From JAFGUF01 sp040883315 (GTDB taxonomy: Bacteria > Bacillota > Clostridia > Christensenellales > UMGS416), in the NCBI GenBank assembly GCA_040883315.1, contig JBFLKU010000019.1, positions 136,894-200,893 of the forward strand: a DNA stretch of 64,000 nt, read 5' to 3'. This document shows, piece after piece, positions 1-7,716 of this stretch. The position numbers were made by a program, and so were the translations under genes. The notes under the pieces are model-generated. The model searched no databases. It saw only the letters and a list, made by a program, of their open reading frames with translations, and had not been told where the DNA came from. Position 1 is the first letter of the stretch. Every line of letters starts with the position of its first letter.

Positions 1-244
1 CTTTTTCCTTGTTTTCACGAAGCCTTTCAGCGTCGTTTTCTGTAGCTATTCTAACTACAGCTTTCAAAGGAGCCACCACCTGGTCATCCGGCACTTCACG
101 AGGCCCTGTCACCACGTCGCCGAATTCCTGCCCTCTTGCAGTCTCTACAATTACACTGTCTCCTGATTTTATGTCAAAGTCCTTTGGGTCGAAAAAATAT
201 GTTCGACCAGAACTTTTAAATCTTACTCCTGTTACAATTGGCAT
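1..244 (-). CDS. ricT: RicT/YaaT (PSP1-domain protein), 3' end cut by the window
   Basis: This is the first 81 codons of a PSP1-domain protein, beginning MPIVTGVRFKSSGRTYFFDP; the rest lies left of the window. In Bacillus, RicT (YaaT) works with RicA and RicF in a complex that stimulates RNase Y mRNA maturation and affects sporulation and competence. The start is set by a strong AAGGAAGG ribosome binding site eight bases upstream. It follows holB by 39 bases on the same strand, matching the conserved Firmicutes order yaaQ-holB-yaaT. Identity rests on the N-terminal sequence plus this synteny; the C-terminal cysteines of the family cannot be seen here. Confidence 0.85.
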   Translation of the reverse strand, partial: MPIVTGVRFKSSGRTYFFDPKDFDIKSGDSVIVETARGQEFGDVVTGPREVPDDQVVAPLKAVVRIATENDAERLRENKEK

Positions 245-283
245 CTATTTTGCCTTCCTTTCAATATACACTGTATATAAAAC

Positions 284-1237
284 CTATATTTTAGTCATTA
301 AATTATCCAAAGCTAAATTATACTGCGAATTATAGTATATTCTTTTTTCAGCTTCACACAAGGCTTCCAGCTGATTTATCAATTTCTCTTTATCGCTGGA
401 TTTTGCTATGCTTTCTATTTTATTTATTTTATCAATATTTTCTATATTGTCAATCTCACCGTTTTTTATCATCAGTGCATCACGCACTACAGACTGCCAT
501 AGGCATATCATTTCTCTTGCAGATTCTTTTCTGGAAGCTGCCGCTTCGTATCCTTTGCTCTTGCTATTAAACAATGTAAAGAATATTTCTAAAAGTTCTT
601 CTCGTTTTTTCAGATAGTCACCGCCGTCTCTACTAAGCGCCTTACCAAGGCTCCCATTTGCCCCCTGAGCTATTATTTTCGCCTTGTCCTTGTCTACACC
701 TCTTTTTATTAGTTCATTCATTATGTTCTCATATGAAAGGTATGGCATCGGTACAATAGAGCATCGAGACTTTATAGTTTCAAGCAACGGCATTGTATTT
801 TCGCAAATAAGTATTATGCTCAAATATTTTGGCGGCTCTTCAATGAGCTTTAGCAGGGCATTCTGTGCCTGCGGCGTCATAGAGTGAGCATCGTGTATTA
901 TAAAAACCTTTTTAGTGCTTTCATTAGGCTTTATTATAGCCTCTTTTTGCAGCTCTTTTATCTGCTCTACACCAATGGATTTTTTCTTTTCTTTTGATAC
1001 TTCAAAAATGTCAGGATGATTTTGGGATAAAAATAAAGTACAGCCCTTGCATTTTCCGCAGGGCTTTTCATCATCATTTATGCAAACTAGTGCATTTGCA
1101 TATATATTTGTCAGTGTTTTCTTTCCTGTGCCCTCCTGCCCCTCTATTATCAAAGACTGAATAACCTTATTGGAATAGATGCTTCTTTCCAGTCCTTCTA
1201 TCTGGGCATTAGGGCAGATAATGTCTCTAAAATTCAT
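284..1237 (-). CDS. holB: DNA polymerase III subunit delta'
   Basis: A 317-residue clamp-loader subunit that acts with delta and the tau/gamma subunits to load the beta sliding clamp. The N-terminal AAA+ module has a P-loop-like GQEGTGKKTL near residue 35, a zinc-binding cysteine cluster (CGKCKGC), and the ALLKLIEEPP and SRC sensor motifs typical of delta'/DnaX proteins. Length fits the family. The start codon lies directly behind the darA stop, so the two are probably co-translated, and ricT follows. Confidence 0.92.
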   Translation of the reverse strand: MNFRDIICPNAQIEGLERSIYSNKVIQSLIIEGQEGTGKKTLTNIYANALVCINDDEKPCGKCKGCTLFLSQNHPDIFEVSKEKKKSIGVEQIKELQKEAIIKPNESTKKVFIIHDAHSMTPQAQNALLKLIEEPPKYLSIILICENTMPLLETIKSRCSIVPMPYLSYENIMNELIKRGVDKDKAKIIAQGANGSLGKALSRDGGDYLKKREELLEIFFTLFNSKSKGYEAAASRKESAREMICLWQSVVRDALMIKNGEIDNIENIDKINKIESIAKSSDKEKLINQLEALCEAEKRIYYNSQYNLALDNLMTKI

Positions 1238-1238
1238 C

Positions 1239-1568
1239 TTAGAATTTTTTAAACTGATCTACATCTAAAACAAACACTGTGGCTCCGCCAACAACTACCT
1301 CTACTGGAAATGGAAGATACCCTCCCGCACTGTTGGATACCGGCGATGGTGCTGTGGAAATTTGCTTTCTGGATTTGCAGATTTTCTCTATAATTTCCAT
1401 TGCCTTATCAAGTTTTTCTATTTCAACGCCTGTCAACAGTGTAGTGTTTCCAGCCTTCAAAAACCCTCCGGTGGTTGCCAGCTTTGTAACACCGATTCCC
1501 TCATTCATTAGGGCTGTCATCAGCTTGCCTGCATCCTCGTCTTGTACAATGGCTATTAGTAATTTCAT
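1239..1568 (-). CDS. darA: Cyclic-di-AMP receptor, PII-like (DarA/PstA)
   Basis: A 109-residue PII-like signal protein (DUF970), known as DarA or PstA in Firmicutes, where the trimer binds c-di-AMP. The sequence opens MKLLIAIVQDEDAGKLM, followed by the glycine-rich TTGGFLKAGNTTLLTG segment that characterises the nucleotide-binding loops, and ends in VDQFKKF. I start at 1568 because an AAGGGG site lies eight bases upstream; a longer reading would add six residues without a ribosome binding site. It heads the darA-holB-ricT operon. Confidence 0.92.
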   Translation of the reverse strand: MKLLIAIVQDEDAGKLMTALMNEGIGVTKLATTGGFLKAGNTTLLTGVEIEKLDKAMEIIEKICKSRKQISTAPSPVSNSAGGYLPFPVEVVVGGATVFVLDVDQFKKF

Positions 1569-1599
1569 TAAAAAACCCCTTAACATTTATTATATTTAT

Positions 1600-1628
1600 A
1601 TTATATATTATTTATTATTTTTTGTAAA
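1600..1628 (-). promoter_or_regulatory. Promoter of the darA-holB-ricT operon
   Basis: On the minus strand TTTACA (1628-1623) is followed after exactly 17 bases by TATAAT (1605-1600). The darA start codon lies 31 bases further on, behind its ribosome binding site. Sequence match only; no start-site data. Confidence 0.7.
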
Positions 1629-1746
1629 TTGATTGGGTTTTTAAAAATATATTTTATATCACTATTCAATGTTATATAATGTATATTATTGCTACTTTTT
1701 GCTTTTGATGTAATATTATTTATTTAAATATGTGGAGGTATATAAA

Positions 1747-2250
1747 ATGTTTGCTTTTTTTCTTTTACTTTGGTTGTTCTGCACTGTAATGTTGGTTATC
1801 GGGTTAATCAATCCTCAAAAGGCACTTATTCCTTATGCAAAGCAAGGCAGAAAACAAGTTTTTGTTTTTTGGTTTTTGGCTGGACTAATTTCTTTTATAC
1901 TAACTGGCGCAAATGCTGAAAAATCTGAAAATAATATTGAGGAAATATCAAAGTCACTTCCAACTTATGAAGTTACTGAAGAACCTATAATTCGCTCCGC
2001 AGAAACTGCCACACCCCTTGAAACAATAATATTGACAGAATCAATTGAAGCGGCAACACCAACTATCACTATTACAACTGATGCTCCTACTGTGCTAGCT
2101 ACTAAAAGCGAAAAAATTGTATACATAACAAACTTAGGAAGCAAATACCATAGATATGGTTGCAGGTCTTTAAATGATAGTTGCATTGAAATTACGTTAA
2201 CCAATGCAATAGCCAAAGGATATGAGCCATGCAAAATATGTAATCCTTAA
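1747..2250 (+). CDS. Membrane protein with C-terminal Cys/His zinc-binding module
   Basis: A 167-residue protein with two predicted N-terminal membrane segments (roughly residues 2-22 and 37-56), a Thr/Ser/Glu-rich linker, and a C-terminal module reading YHRYGCRSL...AIAKGYEPCKICNP. That C-H-C-C pattern is the small Ada-like metal-binding motif often attached to secreted thermonuclease or ComE-type proteins in Firmicutes; here there is no nuclease domain. Start chosen at 1747 because of the GGAGG site eight to ten bases upstream. It stands alone between the darA operon and the tRNA operon, on the opposite strand. Function unknown; an extracellular zinc-binding role is an inference. Confidence 0.75.
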   Translation: MFAFFLLLWLFCTVMLVIGLINPQKALIPYAKQGRKQVFVFWFLAGLISFILTGANAEKSENNIEEISKSLPTYEVTEEPIIRSAETATPLETIILTESIEAATPTITITTDAPTVLATKSEKIVYITNLGSKYHRYGCRSLNDSCIEITLTNAIAKGYEPCKICNP

Positions 2251-2385
2251 AAATAAAGTTGAAAATTATAAAATAAATAATATAAGGGTTATATTCACCA
2301 CTTTTTATTGATTCCTTGCTTCGCAAGACCGGAGTGTTCATATCCTAGTCAATTATAACTGCTTTATATGTAATGGTAAACTAAA

Positions 2386-2410
2386 AGTGATTTCCTTATG
2401 GGAAATCACT
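2386..2410 (-). terminator. Rho-independent terminator of the tRNA operon
   Basis: A perfect 10-bp stem (AGTGATTTCC / GGAAATCACT) with a five-base loop. Reading on the minus strand it lies directly behind tRNA-Lys and is followed by TTTTAG. Confidence 0.75.
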
Positions 2411-2411
2411 C

Positions 2412-2487
2412 TGGTAGGCGATCAGGGATTCGAACCCTGGACACCCTGATTAAGAGTCAGGTGCTCTGCCAACTGAGCTAATCACCC
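2412..2487 (-). tRNA. tRNA-Lys(CTT)
   Basis: A 76-base cloverleaf including an encoded CCA end. The anticodon stem CCTGA/TCAGG holds the loop CTCTTAA, so the anticodon is CTT. Acceptor arms GGGTGAT and ATCGCCT pair with G-U pairs, one of them at the 1-72 position. Last gene of the four-tRNA operon. Confidence 0.95.
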
Positions 2488-2498
2488 AAAAAATAAAA

Positions 2499-2574
2499 TG
2501 GAGCGGAAAACGAGACTCGAACTCGCAACCTTCGCCATGGCAAGGCGACGCTCTACCAATTGAGCTATTCCCGC
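2499..2574 (-). tRNA. tRNA-Gly(GCC)
   Basis: Acceptor arms GCGGGAA and TTTCCGC, anticodon stem TCGCC/GGCGA with loop TTGCCAT (anticodon GCC), CCA encoded. Confidence 0.95.
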
Positions 2575-2584
2575 ATTCTTTATA

Positions 2585-2658
2585 TGGAGCGGGTGATGGG
2601 AATCGAACCCACGTGACCAGCTTGGAAGGCTGGGGCTCTACCATTGAGCTACACCCGC
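2585..2658 (-). tRNA. tRNA-Gly(TCC)
   Basis: A 74-base cloverleaf with acceptor arm GCGGGTG, anticodon stem CCAGC/GCTGG, loop CTTCCAA (anticodon TCC) and encoded CCA. Two glycine tRNAs with different anticodons lie side by side. Confidence 0.95.
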
Positions 2659-2680
2659 ATATATATGCTCTGATTGATTA

Positions 2681-2765
2681 TGGTGCGGGCGAAAGGACTT
2701 GAACCTTCACGTCCGGAGACACTAGATCCTAAGTCTAGCGCGTCTGCCAATTCCGCCACGCCCGC
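2681..2765 (-). tRNA. tRNA-Leu(TAG)
   Basis: An 85-base class II tRNA with a long variable arm, anticodon stem CTAGA/TCTAG, loop CTTAGGA (anticodon TAG) and encoded CCA. First gene of the tRNA operon. Confidence 0.95.
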
Positions 2766-2790
2766 TTGCTAATCATTCAGAGCATGTAAA

Positions 2791-2819
2791 AGTATATAAC
2801 ATATTTAGAGTATAGTCAA
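2791..2819 (-). promoter_or_regulatory. Promoter of the tRNA operon
   Basis: TTGACT (2819-2814), 17-base spacer, TATACT (2796-2791) on the minus strand, about 25 bases before the 5' end of tRNA-Leu. It lies just behind recR, so the tRNAs do not need read-through from dnaX-ybaB-recR. Confidence 0.8.
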
Positions 2820-2875
2820 GTACTTTTTCCGATTAAATTAATATACTTTTCAAGAGAATTCATATCCATATTTTG

Positions 2876-3469
2876 TCACAAACTTACCCTGCCAACTAAT
2901 GCCCTTCCAAGGGTTATTTCATCGGCATACTGCAAATCAGAGCCCACAGGAACGCCGTGTGCTATTCTGCTGACAGCTATTCCAAGCGGCTTAATAATCT
3001 TTGCAATGTACATCGCAGTTGCTTCCCCCTCTAGGTCGGGATTGGTAGCAACTATTATTTCTTTCACGCCAGCCAGCCTGGTCAAAAGCTCTTTCAGCCG
3101 TATATCATCAGGTCCTTTGTTGTTGTTTGGCGATATTGTGCCGTGGAGCACATGATAGAGCCCGCTAAACTCTCCCGTCCTCTCCATTGCCCCCACATCT
3201 CTGGGGTCGCTCACAACGCATATAATGCTCCTGTCGCGCTTTCTATCGCTGCATATAGGGCAAAGCTCATCCTGCGTAAAATCTCCGCACTGCTGGCAGA
3301 ACGTCACGTTCTCTCTAGCTTCAATTATAGCATTAGCTAAATTAACAGCATCGCTTTTTTCCACTTCTAGAATGTGATATGCCAGTCTTGTTGCGCTTCT
3401 TTTTCCCACTCCCGGCAGCTTCGACAGCTCGTTTATCAGCCTAGCAAGAGATTCAATATATGCAGACAT
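2876..3469 (-). CDS. recR: Recombination protein RecR
   Basis: A 197-residue RecR, the ring-shaped recombination mediator that works with RecO (and RecF) to load RecA at gaps. It shows the N-terminal helix-hairpin-helix (LPGVGKRSATRLAYHIL), the four-cysteine zinc finger (CQQCG...CPICSDRKRD) and the TOPRIM segment (VVSDPRDVGAME). The start codon overlaps the ybaB stop by one base, as expected for the conserved dnaX-ybaB-recR operon. Confidence 0.96.
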   Translation of the reverse strand: MSAYIESLARLINELSKLPGVGKRSATRLAYHILEVEKSDAVNLANAIIEARENVTFCQQCGDFTQDELCPICSDRKRDRSIICVVSDPRDVGAMERTGEFSGLYHVLHGTISPNNNKGPDDIRLKELLTRLAGVKEIIVATNPDLEGEATAMYIAKIIKPLGIAVSRIAHGVPVGSDLQYADEITLGRALVGRVSL

Positions 3470-3810
3470 TAAAACATTCCCGGCAGGTTTGGTGAAATTT
3501 TGCCCATTTTTTCAGCAGCACTTTTTTCTGCTGCCTGCATTGCTTCCCTCACTGCAGAAAGAACCAAATCTTCCAGCATCTCCACATCTTCTGGGGCTAC
3601 TACATCCGGAGAAATCTTTATGGACTTCACTTCCTTAGATCCTGTAACTGTAGCCGAAACAACACCGCCGCCAACTGTAGCTGTGTATTCCTGCTCTTCC
3701 AGTTCCTGCTGTGCTTTCATCATGTCCTGCTGCATTTTTTGCGCCTGTTTCATCAGCTGCTGCATGTTTTGTCCGCCTCCGCCCGGGAAGCCTCCGCTGC
3801 GTTTTGCCAT
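3469..3810 (-). CDS. ybaB: Nucleoid-associated protein YbaB/EbfC
   Basis: A 113-residue DNA-binding protein of the YbaB/EbfC family. After a Gly-rich N-terminus it has the MQQLMKQAQKMQQDMMKAQ coiled-coil helix and the central VGGGVVSATVTG strand region that define the family. It lies between dnaX and recR and is translationally linked to recR. Confidence 0.95.
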   Translation of the reverse strand: MAKRSGGFPGGGGQNMQQLMKQAQKMQQDMMKAQQELEEQEYTATVGGGVVSATVTGSKEVKSIKISPDVVAPEDVEMLEDLVLSAVREAMQAAEKSAAEKMGKISPNLPGMF

Positions 3811-3833
3811 AATATATCCTTCCTTGTATAAAA

Positions 3834-5597
3834 TTATTTTTTATTAATTAAGTCTTTAGGGAATTTGCTTACGTCCTCTATAAATCCTTTGTCTTCTTCA
3901 TCCAAAATCCTGTGCTCTATTTCCATTCTCATTTCTTTGCCTAATACATTGGTCAAGGCTTCGTTTATCAGTCTTTTGCTCTCCTGTTCTTCCAGTCTGC
4001 TAAGTCCTGTCAGGTTTGAATCATACATCACAATCAGCGTTTCATCATCCAATGCTTTGGGCACAGCCTTGCGCATCGCTGTAACTACACCCATCTTTTT
4101 CTGCTTTTTTATCAGCTCTATAGTCTTATTCCACGCATCAGTTGCGTCCTTTTTGCTGCCTGATTTTGGTTTTTCACTTTTTCGCTCTTGCTTGTTGGGC
4201 TTTTGTTCTGTTTTCTCTTTCACTTCTTCCAGCAATGTTTTTTCGGGCTTTTCTTCCGCCTTTTTTACTGGTGTTTTATCCTCGTATGGAAAATATTCAT
4301 TTTCTTCATCCTCAGCTGGCGGTTCGCTAAACCCGGGATAGTCAGTGTCTTCATCTTCAATAATATCTTCTTGAATTTCTTTTTTTATATCATCTTTTTT
4401 TTTATCTGTTTCTGTTGTTTCTGTTTTCTGCACAACAGCTATTTCACCATTTTTTATGGCATTTTCTATTTTTTCAATTCGCTCTAAAACACTCTCATAT
4501 GAGTTTTCTTTTTCGCTTCTGCATGCTTTTGCTATTGCAAGCTCCACAAAAATTCTTGGATGGCTTGCGTATCTTAAATCGCTCTCTAAGGTCGAGAAAA
4601 GCTCTATGCACCTTATCAAAACACCCTCTGATGCTTTCGCCGCCTGTGCTACCAGCCTAGATGCCATCACATCGTCTACAGAAAGCGTTAAAGCTACGTC
4701 TTTCACATGCTTTGCAATGAACAAATCTCTGAAATGCCCCATTAGATCTCGTGCTACTGAAAGCGTATTGCACCCGTCATCCAGCATCTTGTTAAATCCA
4801 GCCAAGGCTCTGGGAGTGTCTTCCGTGATAATGCTATCTGCAAGAGCAAAATACATCAACCTATTAGCAGAGCCTAAAATTGTGGATACATGATTCGCGG
4901 TTATTTCGCCTTGCGTGAATGCGTTGCATTGATCAAGCAAGCTCAATGCATCTCTTGCCCCGCCTTCGCTGGCTCTGGCTATAGATTCTAATGCAGCCTT
5001 TTCCGTTTTTATTCCCGCTTGTTTTGCCACCTTATCTAAAAGATTGGTAAGGTCAGCGGCTTTCATTCTGTTAAAATCAAATCTTTGGCATCTGGACAAA
5101 ACCGTAATAGGCAGCTTGCCCGGCTCTGTTGTAGCCATTATGAATACAATATGTGCAGGAGGTTCTTCCAAAGTTTTCAGCAATGCATTAAATGCCGAAA
5201 TGCTAAGCATGTGCACCTCGTCAATTATATACACCCTGTATTTTCCTGCAGCTGGCATAAATTTTATATTTTCTCTTAAATCGCGTATGTTATCTACGCC
5301 ATTATTGGAGGCTGCATCTATTTCGATTATATCAAAATTGTTTTGATTATTAAGAGATGTGCATGCGTTGCATTCTCCGCAGTAGTTGCCGTTTTGCGGG
5401 TTTTTGCAGTTTATAGCCTTAGCTAATATCCTAGCTACAGACGTTTTGCCTATGCCTCTTGGTCCGCAGAACAAATAAGCATGATTTACACGCCCATTCA
5501 TCACCTGTCCCCTCAGGGTTTCTATTAATGCATCCTGACCAATTACATCGTCAAAATTATCCGGTCTGTACTTTCTATAAAGCGCAATATGCCCCAT
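3834..5597 (-). CDS. dnaX: DNA polymerase III tau subunit (gamma by frameshift likely)
   Basis: A 587-residue clamp-loader ATPase. Domains: AAA+ module with Walker A GPRGIGKTS (about residue 45), the four-cysteine zinc site (CKNP...CGECNAC), DEVHMLS Walker B and SRCQRF sensor 1; a lid and the collar domain to about residue 365; then a charged, low-complexity linker and a C-terminal tau domain. Codons 399-401 are AAA AAA AAA followed by G, a nine-adenine run (4395-4403 on the plus strand as T9). A -1 shift reads AGA TGA and a +1 shift reads ATG ATA TAA, so either shift stops within three codons and would yield a ~402-residue gamma-like form. It heads the dnaX-ybaB-recR operon with AGAGG as ribosome binding site. 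Confidence 0.96.
   Translation of the reverse strand: MGHIALYRKYRPDNFDDVIGQDALIETLRGQVMNGRVNHAYLFCGPRGIGKTSVARILAKAINCKNPQNGNYCGECNACTSLNNQNNFDIIEIDAASNNGVDNIRDLRENIKFMPAAGKYRVYIIDEVHMLSISAFNALLKTLEEPPAHIVFIMATTEPGKLPITVLSRCQRFDFNRMKAADLTNLLDKVAKQAGIKTEKAALESIARASEGGARDALSLLDQCNAFTQGEITANHVSTILGSANRLMYFALADSIITEDTPRALAGFNKMLDDGCNTLSVARDLMGHFRDLFIAKHVKDVALTLSVDDVMASRLVAQAAKASEGVLIRCIELFSTLESDLRYASHPRIFVELAIAKACRSEKENSYESVLERIEKIENAIKNGEIAVVQKTETTETDKKKDDIKKEIQEDIIEDEDTDYPGFSEPPAEDEENEYFPYEDKTPVKKAEEKPEKTLLEEVKEKTEQKPNKQERKSEKPKSGSKKDATDAWNKTIELIKKQKKMGVVTAMRKAVPKALDDETLIVMYDSNLTGLSRLEEQESKRLINEALTNVLGKEMRMEIEHRILDEEDKGFIEDVSKFPKDLINKK
4395..4403 (-). promoter_or_regulatory. A9 slippery run in dnaX
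   Basis: Nine adenines in the dnaX sense strand at codons 399-401, between the collar domain and the tau-specific tail. Stops follow at once in both other frames. Thermus thermophilus makes gamma by transcriptional slippage on an A9 run, and E. coli by -1 ribosomal frameshifting; I see no upstream Shine-Dalgarno-like stimulator, which favours slippage. Confidence 0.6.
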
Positions 5598-5712
5598 TTT
5601 TACCTCTGTCTCAATATATTATTTCATCTTAAAAATACAAATTTAATTATATCATTAATATCAAATTTATCAACCGTACATCTGTATGAATTTGTTTTAT
5701 GGAGGTATTTTT

Positions 5713-7695
5713 CTACCAGCTTCCGCCGCCTCCGCCGCCTCCACCACCGCCTGAGCTTCCGCCACCGCCTGAGCTTGATGGCGTGGATGACATGCTGCTT
5801 GTCATGGAGTTGAAACCTCTTGTCAGATTGTTTTCAAATGCCGAGGGTGAAAAATGAGTGATAGGCATATAGCCGCTGTACCAGCTTGGCGGGCTGAGGC
5901 TAAGGTGCTCAAACTGCTTTGCCCATTTGTCCGTAATGCCCAAAACATATGCATATGGCAAAATACCATAAAAATATTCAGGGTTCTCTTCCACTAATGC
6001 ATTTATTCTTTCTTTTTCTGCATTATTCAAAAACATTTTAAGTCCTAGTATTTTTTCCTGCAGCTTGTTCATTTCAGGGGTTCTTTTATGCATGAAAAGC
6101 CCCATAATACCCATTATGTACGAACCTGCAGCGCATACGAAGCCCTCAATAAATTTATCTGCATTCGGTATTATTATAGCTAATGTACCAAAGAATAAAG
6201 CAATCAGAGCTATTAAAATTATGGTTGTTTTAAATGCTTTTGCACCCTCTTTAGTGCTGTGCCATTTTCTTATTAGATAGTCAAATGAAGCAAAAATAAA
6301 AGCAGTGAACAAACATAGCCATATTAGGCCAACCGCTAAAACTTCAGAGTTGGCAGCAAATGGCTCTTTCAAAAGCAACCCTCCAAAGAATATAGGCAAA
6401 GTAAATAACAAGAATGTAAATACTTTTGCTACAATGGATTTTACGGTAAAAATCCTGTTTCCCTTTTCATCTTTATATTTTTCTCTTATCAGCTTTTTCA
6501 CAGCATCAATTGTCACATAAAATACATTTTCCAAATCTTTTACGCGCACATAGTCCATCGCTTCGCCTTTGTTTATCATTTCATCTATATCTGCTTGATA
6601 TTCTTTCGTGCTTTTTCCTGCTGCGAATATGCCAAGAAGATCTGCTAGGTGAAGATTTGCTTTTTTGTTGAATAGCCCTGTAAACATTCTGTGTTCATAT
6701 TCCTGTGCTTCATCCGAAAGCGATTTTAGCTTTATAATATATATGTCCTTTTTAGTTCTTTCTTCTATTTTAATGTATCCTTTGTCTGCCCAGTATATCA
6801 GCAGCGAAATTACATCCTTTGCATCTATAGTCCCGTCCACTACATATCCTATCTCTGCAGGTGTCAGGTTTTCAGGTGGATAAAATTCTGGTGCTGGGTA
6901 TATTTTGTCATCTTTCCCAAGTCTAAACCACAAAATCAATATTCCTGCAAACAGCAAAGCAAAGCCGATATAATAGATTTTAGTCCAGTCATATGGCATT
7001 CTCTCGTTTTTAAAATATCCTTCCGGAAGCTCCAATCTGATTGTAATGCCTTCATATGGATGGAGTATTTCTGTTGTAATAATTGTTATTTTCCTGCCGT
7101 CAAGTTGATAATCTAAAATATTACTCCCATGAATTCCACTATATCCGCTGGAAAGACCAATTTTACTTTCATCAAATTCTTTCGGCATTTTCACAGTGAT
7201 TTTTACATTGTGAATATATGTATCCCAGTTTGTGCCTATCAGATTAAAATACAGTTCGTCATAGTCTGGTATACCATCATCTCCGAAATCCATCATATAT
7301 GATATTTTGTATATCTGCTGACCATCTACCAGAACATCTGGATCACCGATTTTTATCACTTTATTTCTGTTTTCTCTGTATGTGTCGAATTTATATCCAT
7401 CAACATCAATGTCAGATATTTTTGCACTATACCTTGTTCTCACCTCTTCAGCGCCTTCATACCTCGTCATATAACCACTTATCGGGATCTCTCTGTATAT
7501 GCCGTGCCTTGGGCTAGTGAAATCAACGTAGATGGTTTCAACAATACTCATAGTATTGTTTTCATATACCTCCATGTCAACTACATAGTTTTGTATCACA
7601 AAGTATTCATCTGCCTTCACAGAGCTGGAATTTGCAGACAGCAAAACCAAAATGGCAGCTATCATTATTTTAAATGTGTTTTTAATCTTAATCAC
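5713..7695 (-). CDS. DUF2207 membrane protein with Gly-rich tail, copy 2
   Basis: A 660-residue exported membrane protein. It has a signal peptide (ends around SSVKA), an extracytoplasmic N-terminal DUF2207 domain (about 30-230), a membrane segment, the conserved YPAPEFYPPENLTPAEIGY motif at the start of the cytoplasmic-facing part, further hydrophobic segments around 430-535, and a C-terminal tail of Ser and Gly ending in a ten-glycine run plus SW. The start is GTG. It is a close paralogue of the gene at 7717 and forms an operon with it and lemA. DUF2207 proteins often accompany LemA; their biochemical role is not established. Confidence 0.88.
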   Translation of the reverse strand: MIKIKNTFKIMIAAILVLLSANSSSVKADEYFVIQNYVVDMEVYENNTMSIVETIYVDFTSPRHGIYREIPISGYMTRYEGAEEVRTRYSAKISDIDVDGYKFDTYRENRNKVIKIGDPDVLVDGQQIYKISYMMDFGDDGIPDYDELYFNLIGTNWDTYIHNVKITVKMPKEFDESKIGLSSGYSGIHGSNILDYQLDGRKITIITTEILHPYEGITIRLELPEGYFKNERMPYDWTKIYYIGFALLFAGILILWFRLGKDDKIYPAPEFYPPENLTPAEIGYVVDGTIDAKDVISLLIYWADKGYIKIEERTKKDIYIIKLKSLSDEAQEYEHRMFTGLFNKKANLHLADLLGIFAAGKSTKEYQADIDEMINKGEAMDYVRVKDLENVFYVTIDAVKKLIREKYKDEKGNRIFTVKSIVAKVFTFLLFTLPIFFGGLLLKEPFAANSEVLAVGLIWLCLFTAFIFASFDYLIRKWHSTKEGAKAFKTTIILIALIALFFGTLAIIIPNADKFIEGFVCAAGSYIMGIMGLFMHKRTPEMNKLQEKILGLKMFLNNAEKERINALVEENPEYFYGILPYAYVLGITDKWAKQFEHLSLSPPSWYSGYMPITHFSPSAFENNLTRGFNSMTSSMSSTPSSSGGGGSSGGGGGGGGGGSW

Positions 7696-7716
7696 CTGCT
7701 TTCCAATTTATCGGTT

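Noticed and set aside
2450..2644. A 64-codon open frame on the minus strand
   Set aside because: It lies across three tRNA genes; the tRNAs fold perfectly and explain the sequence.
3865..4893. Several plus-strand frames opposite dnaX
   Set aside because: Hydrophobic shadow frames of the dnaX codons; no start signals and no recognisable motifs.
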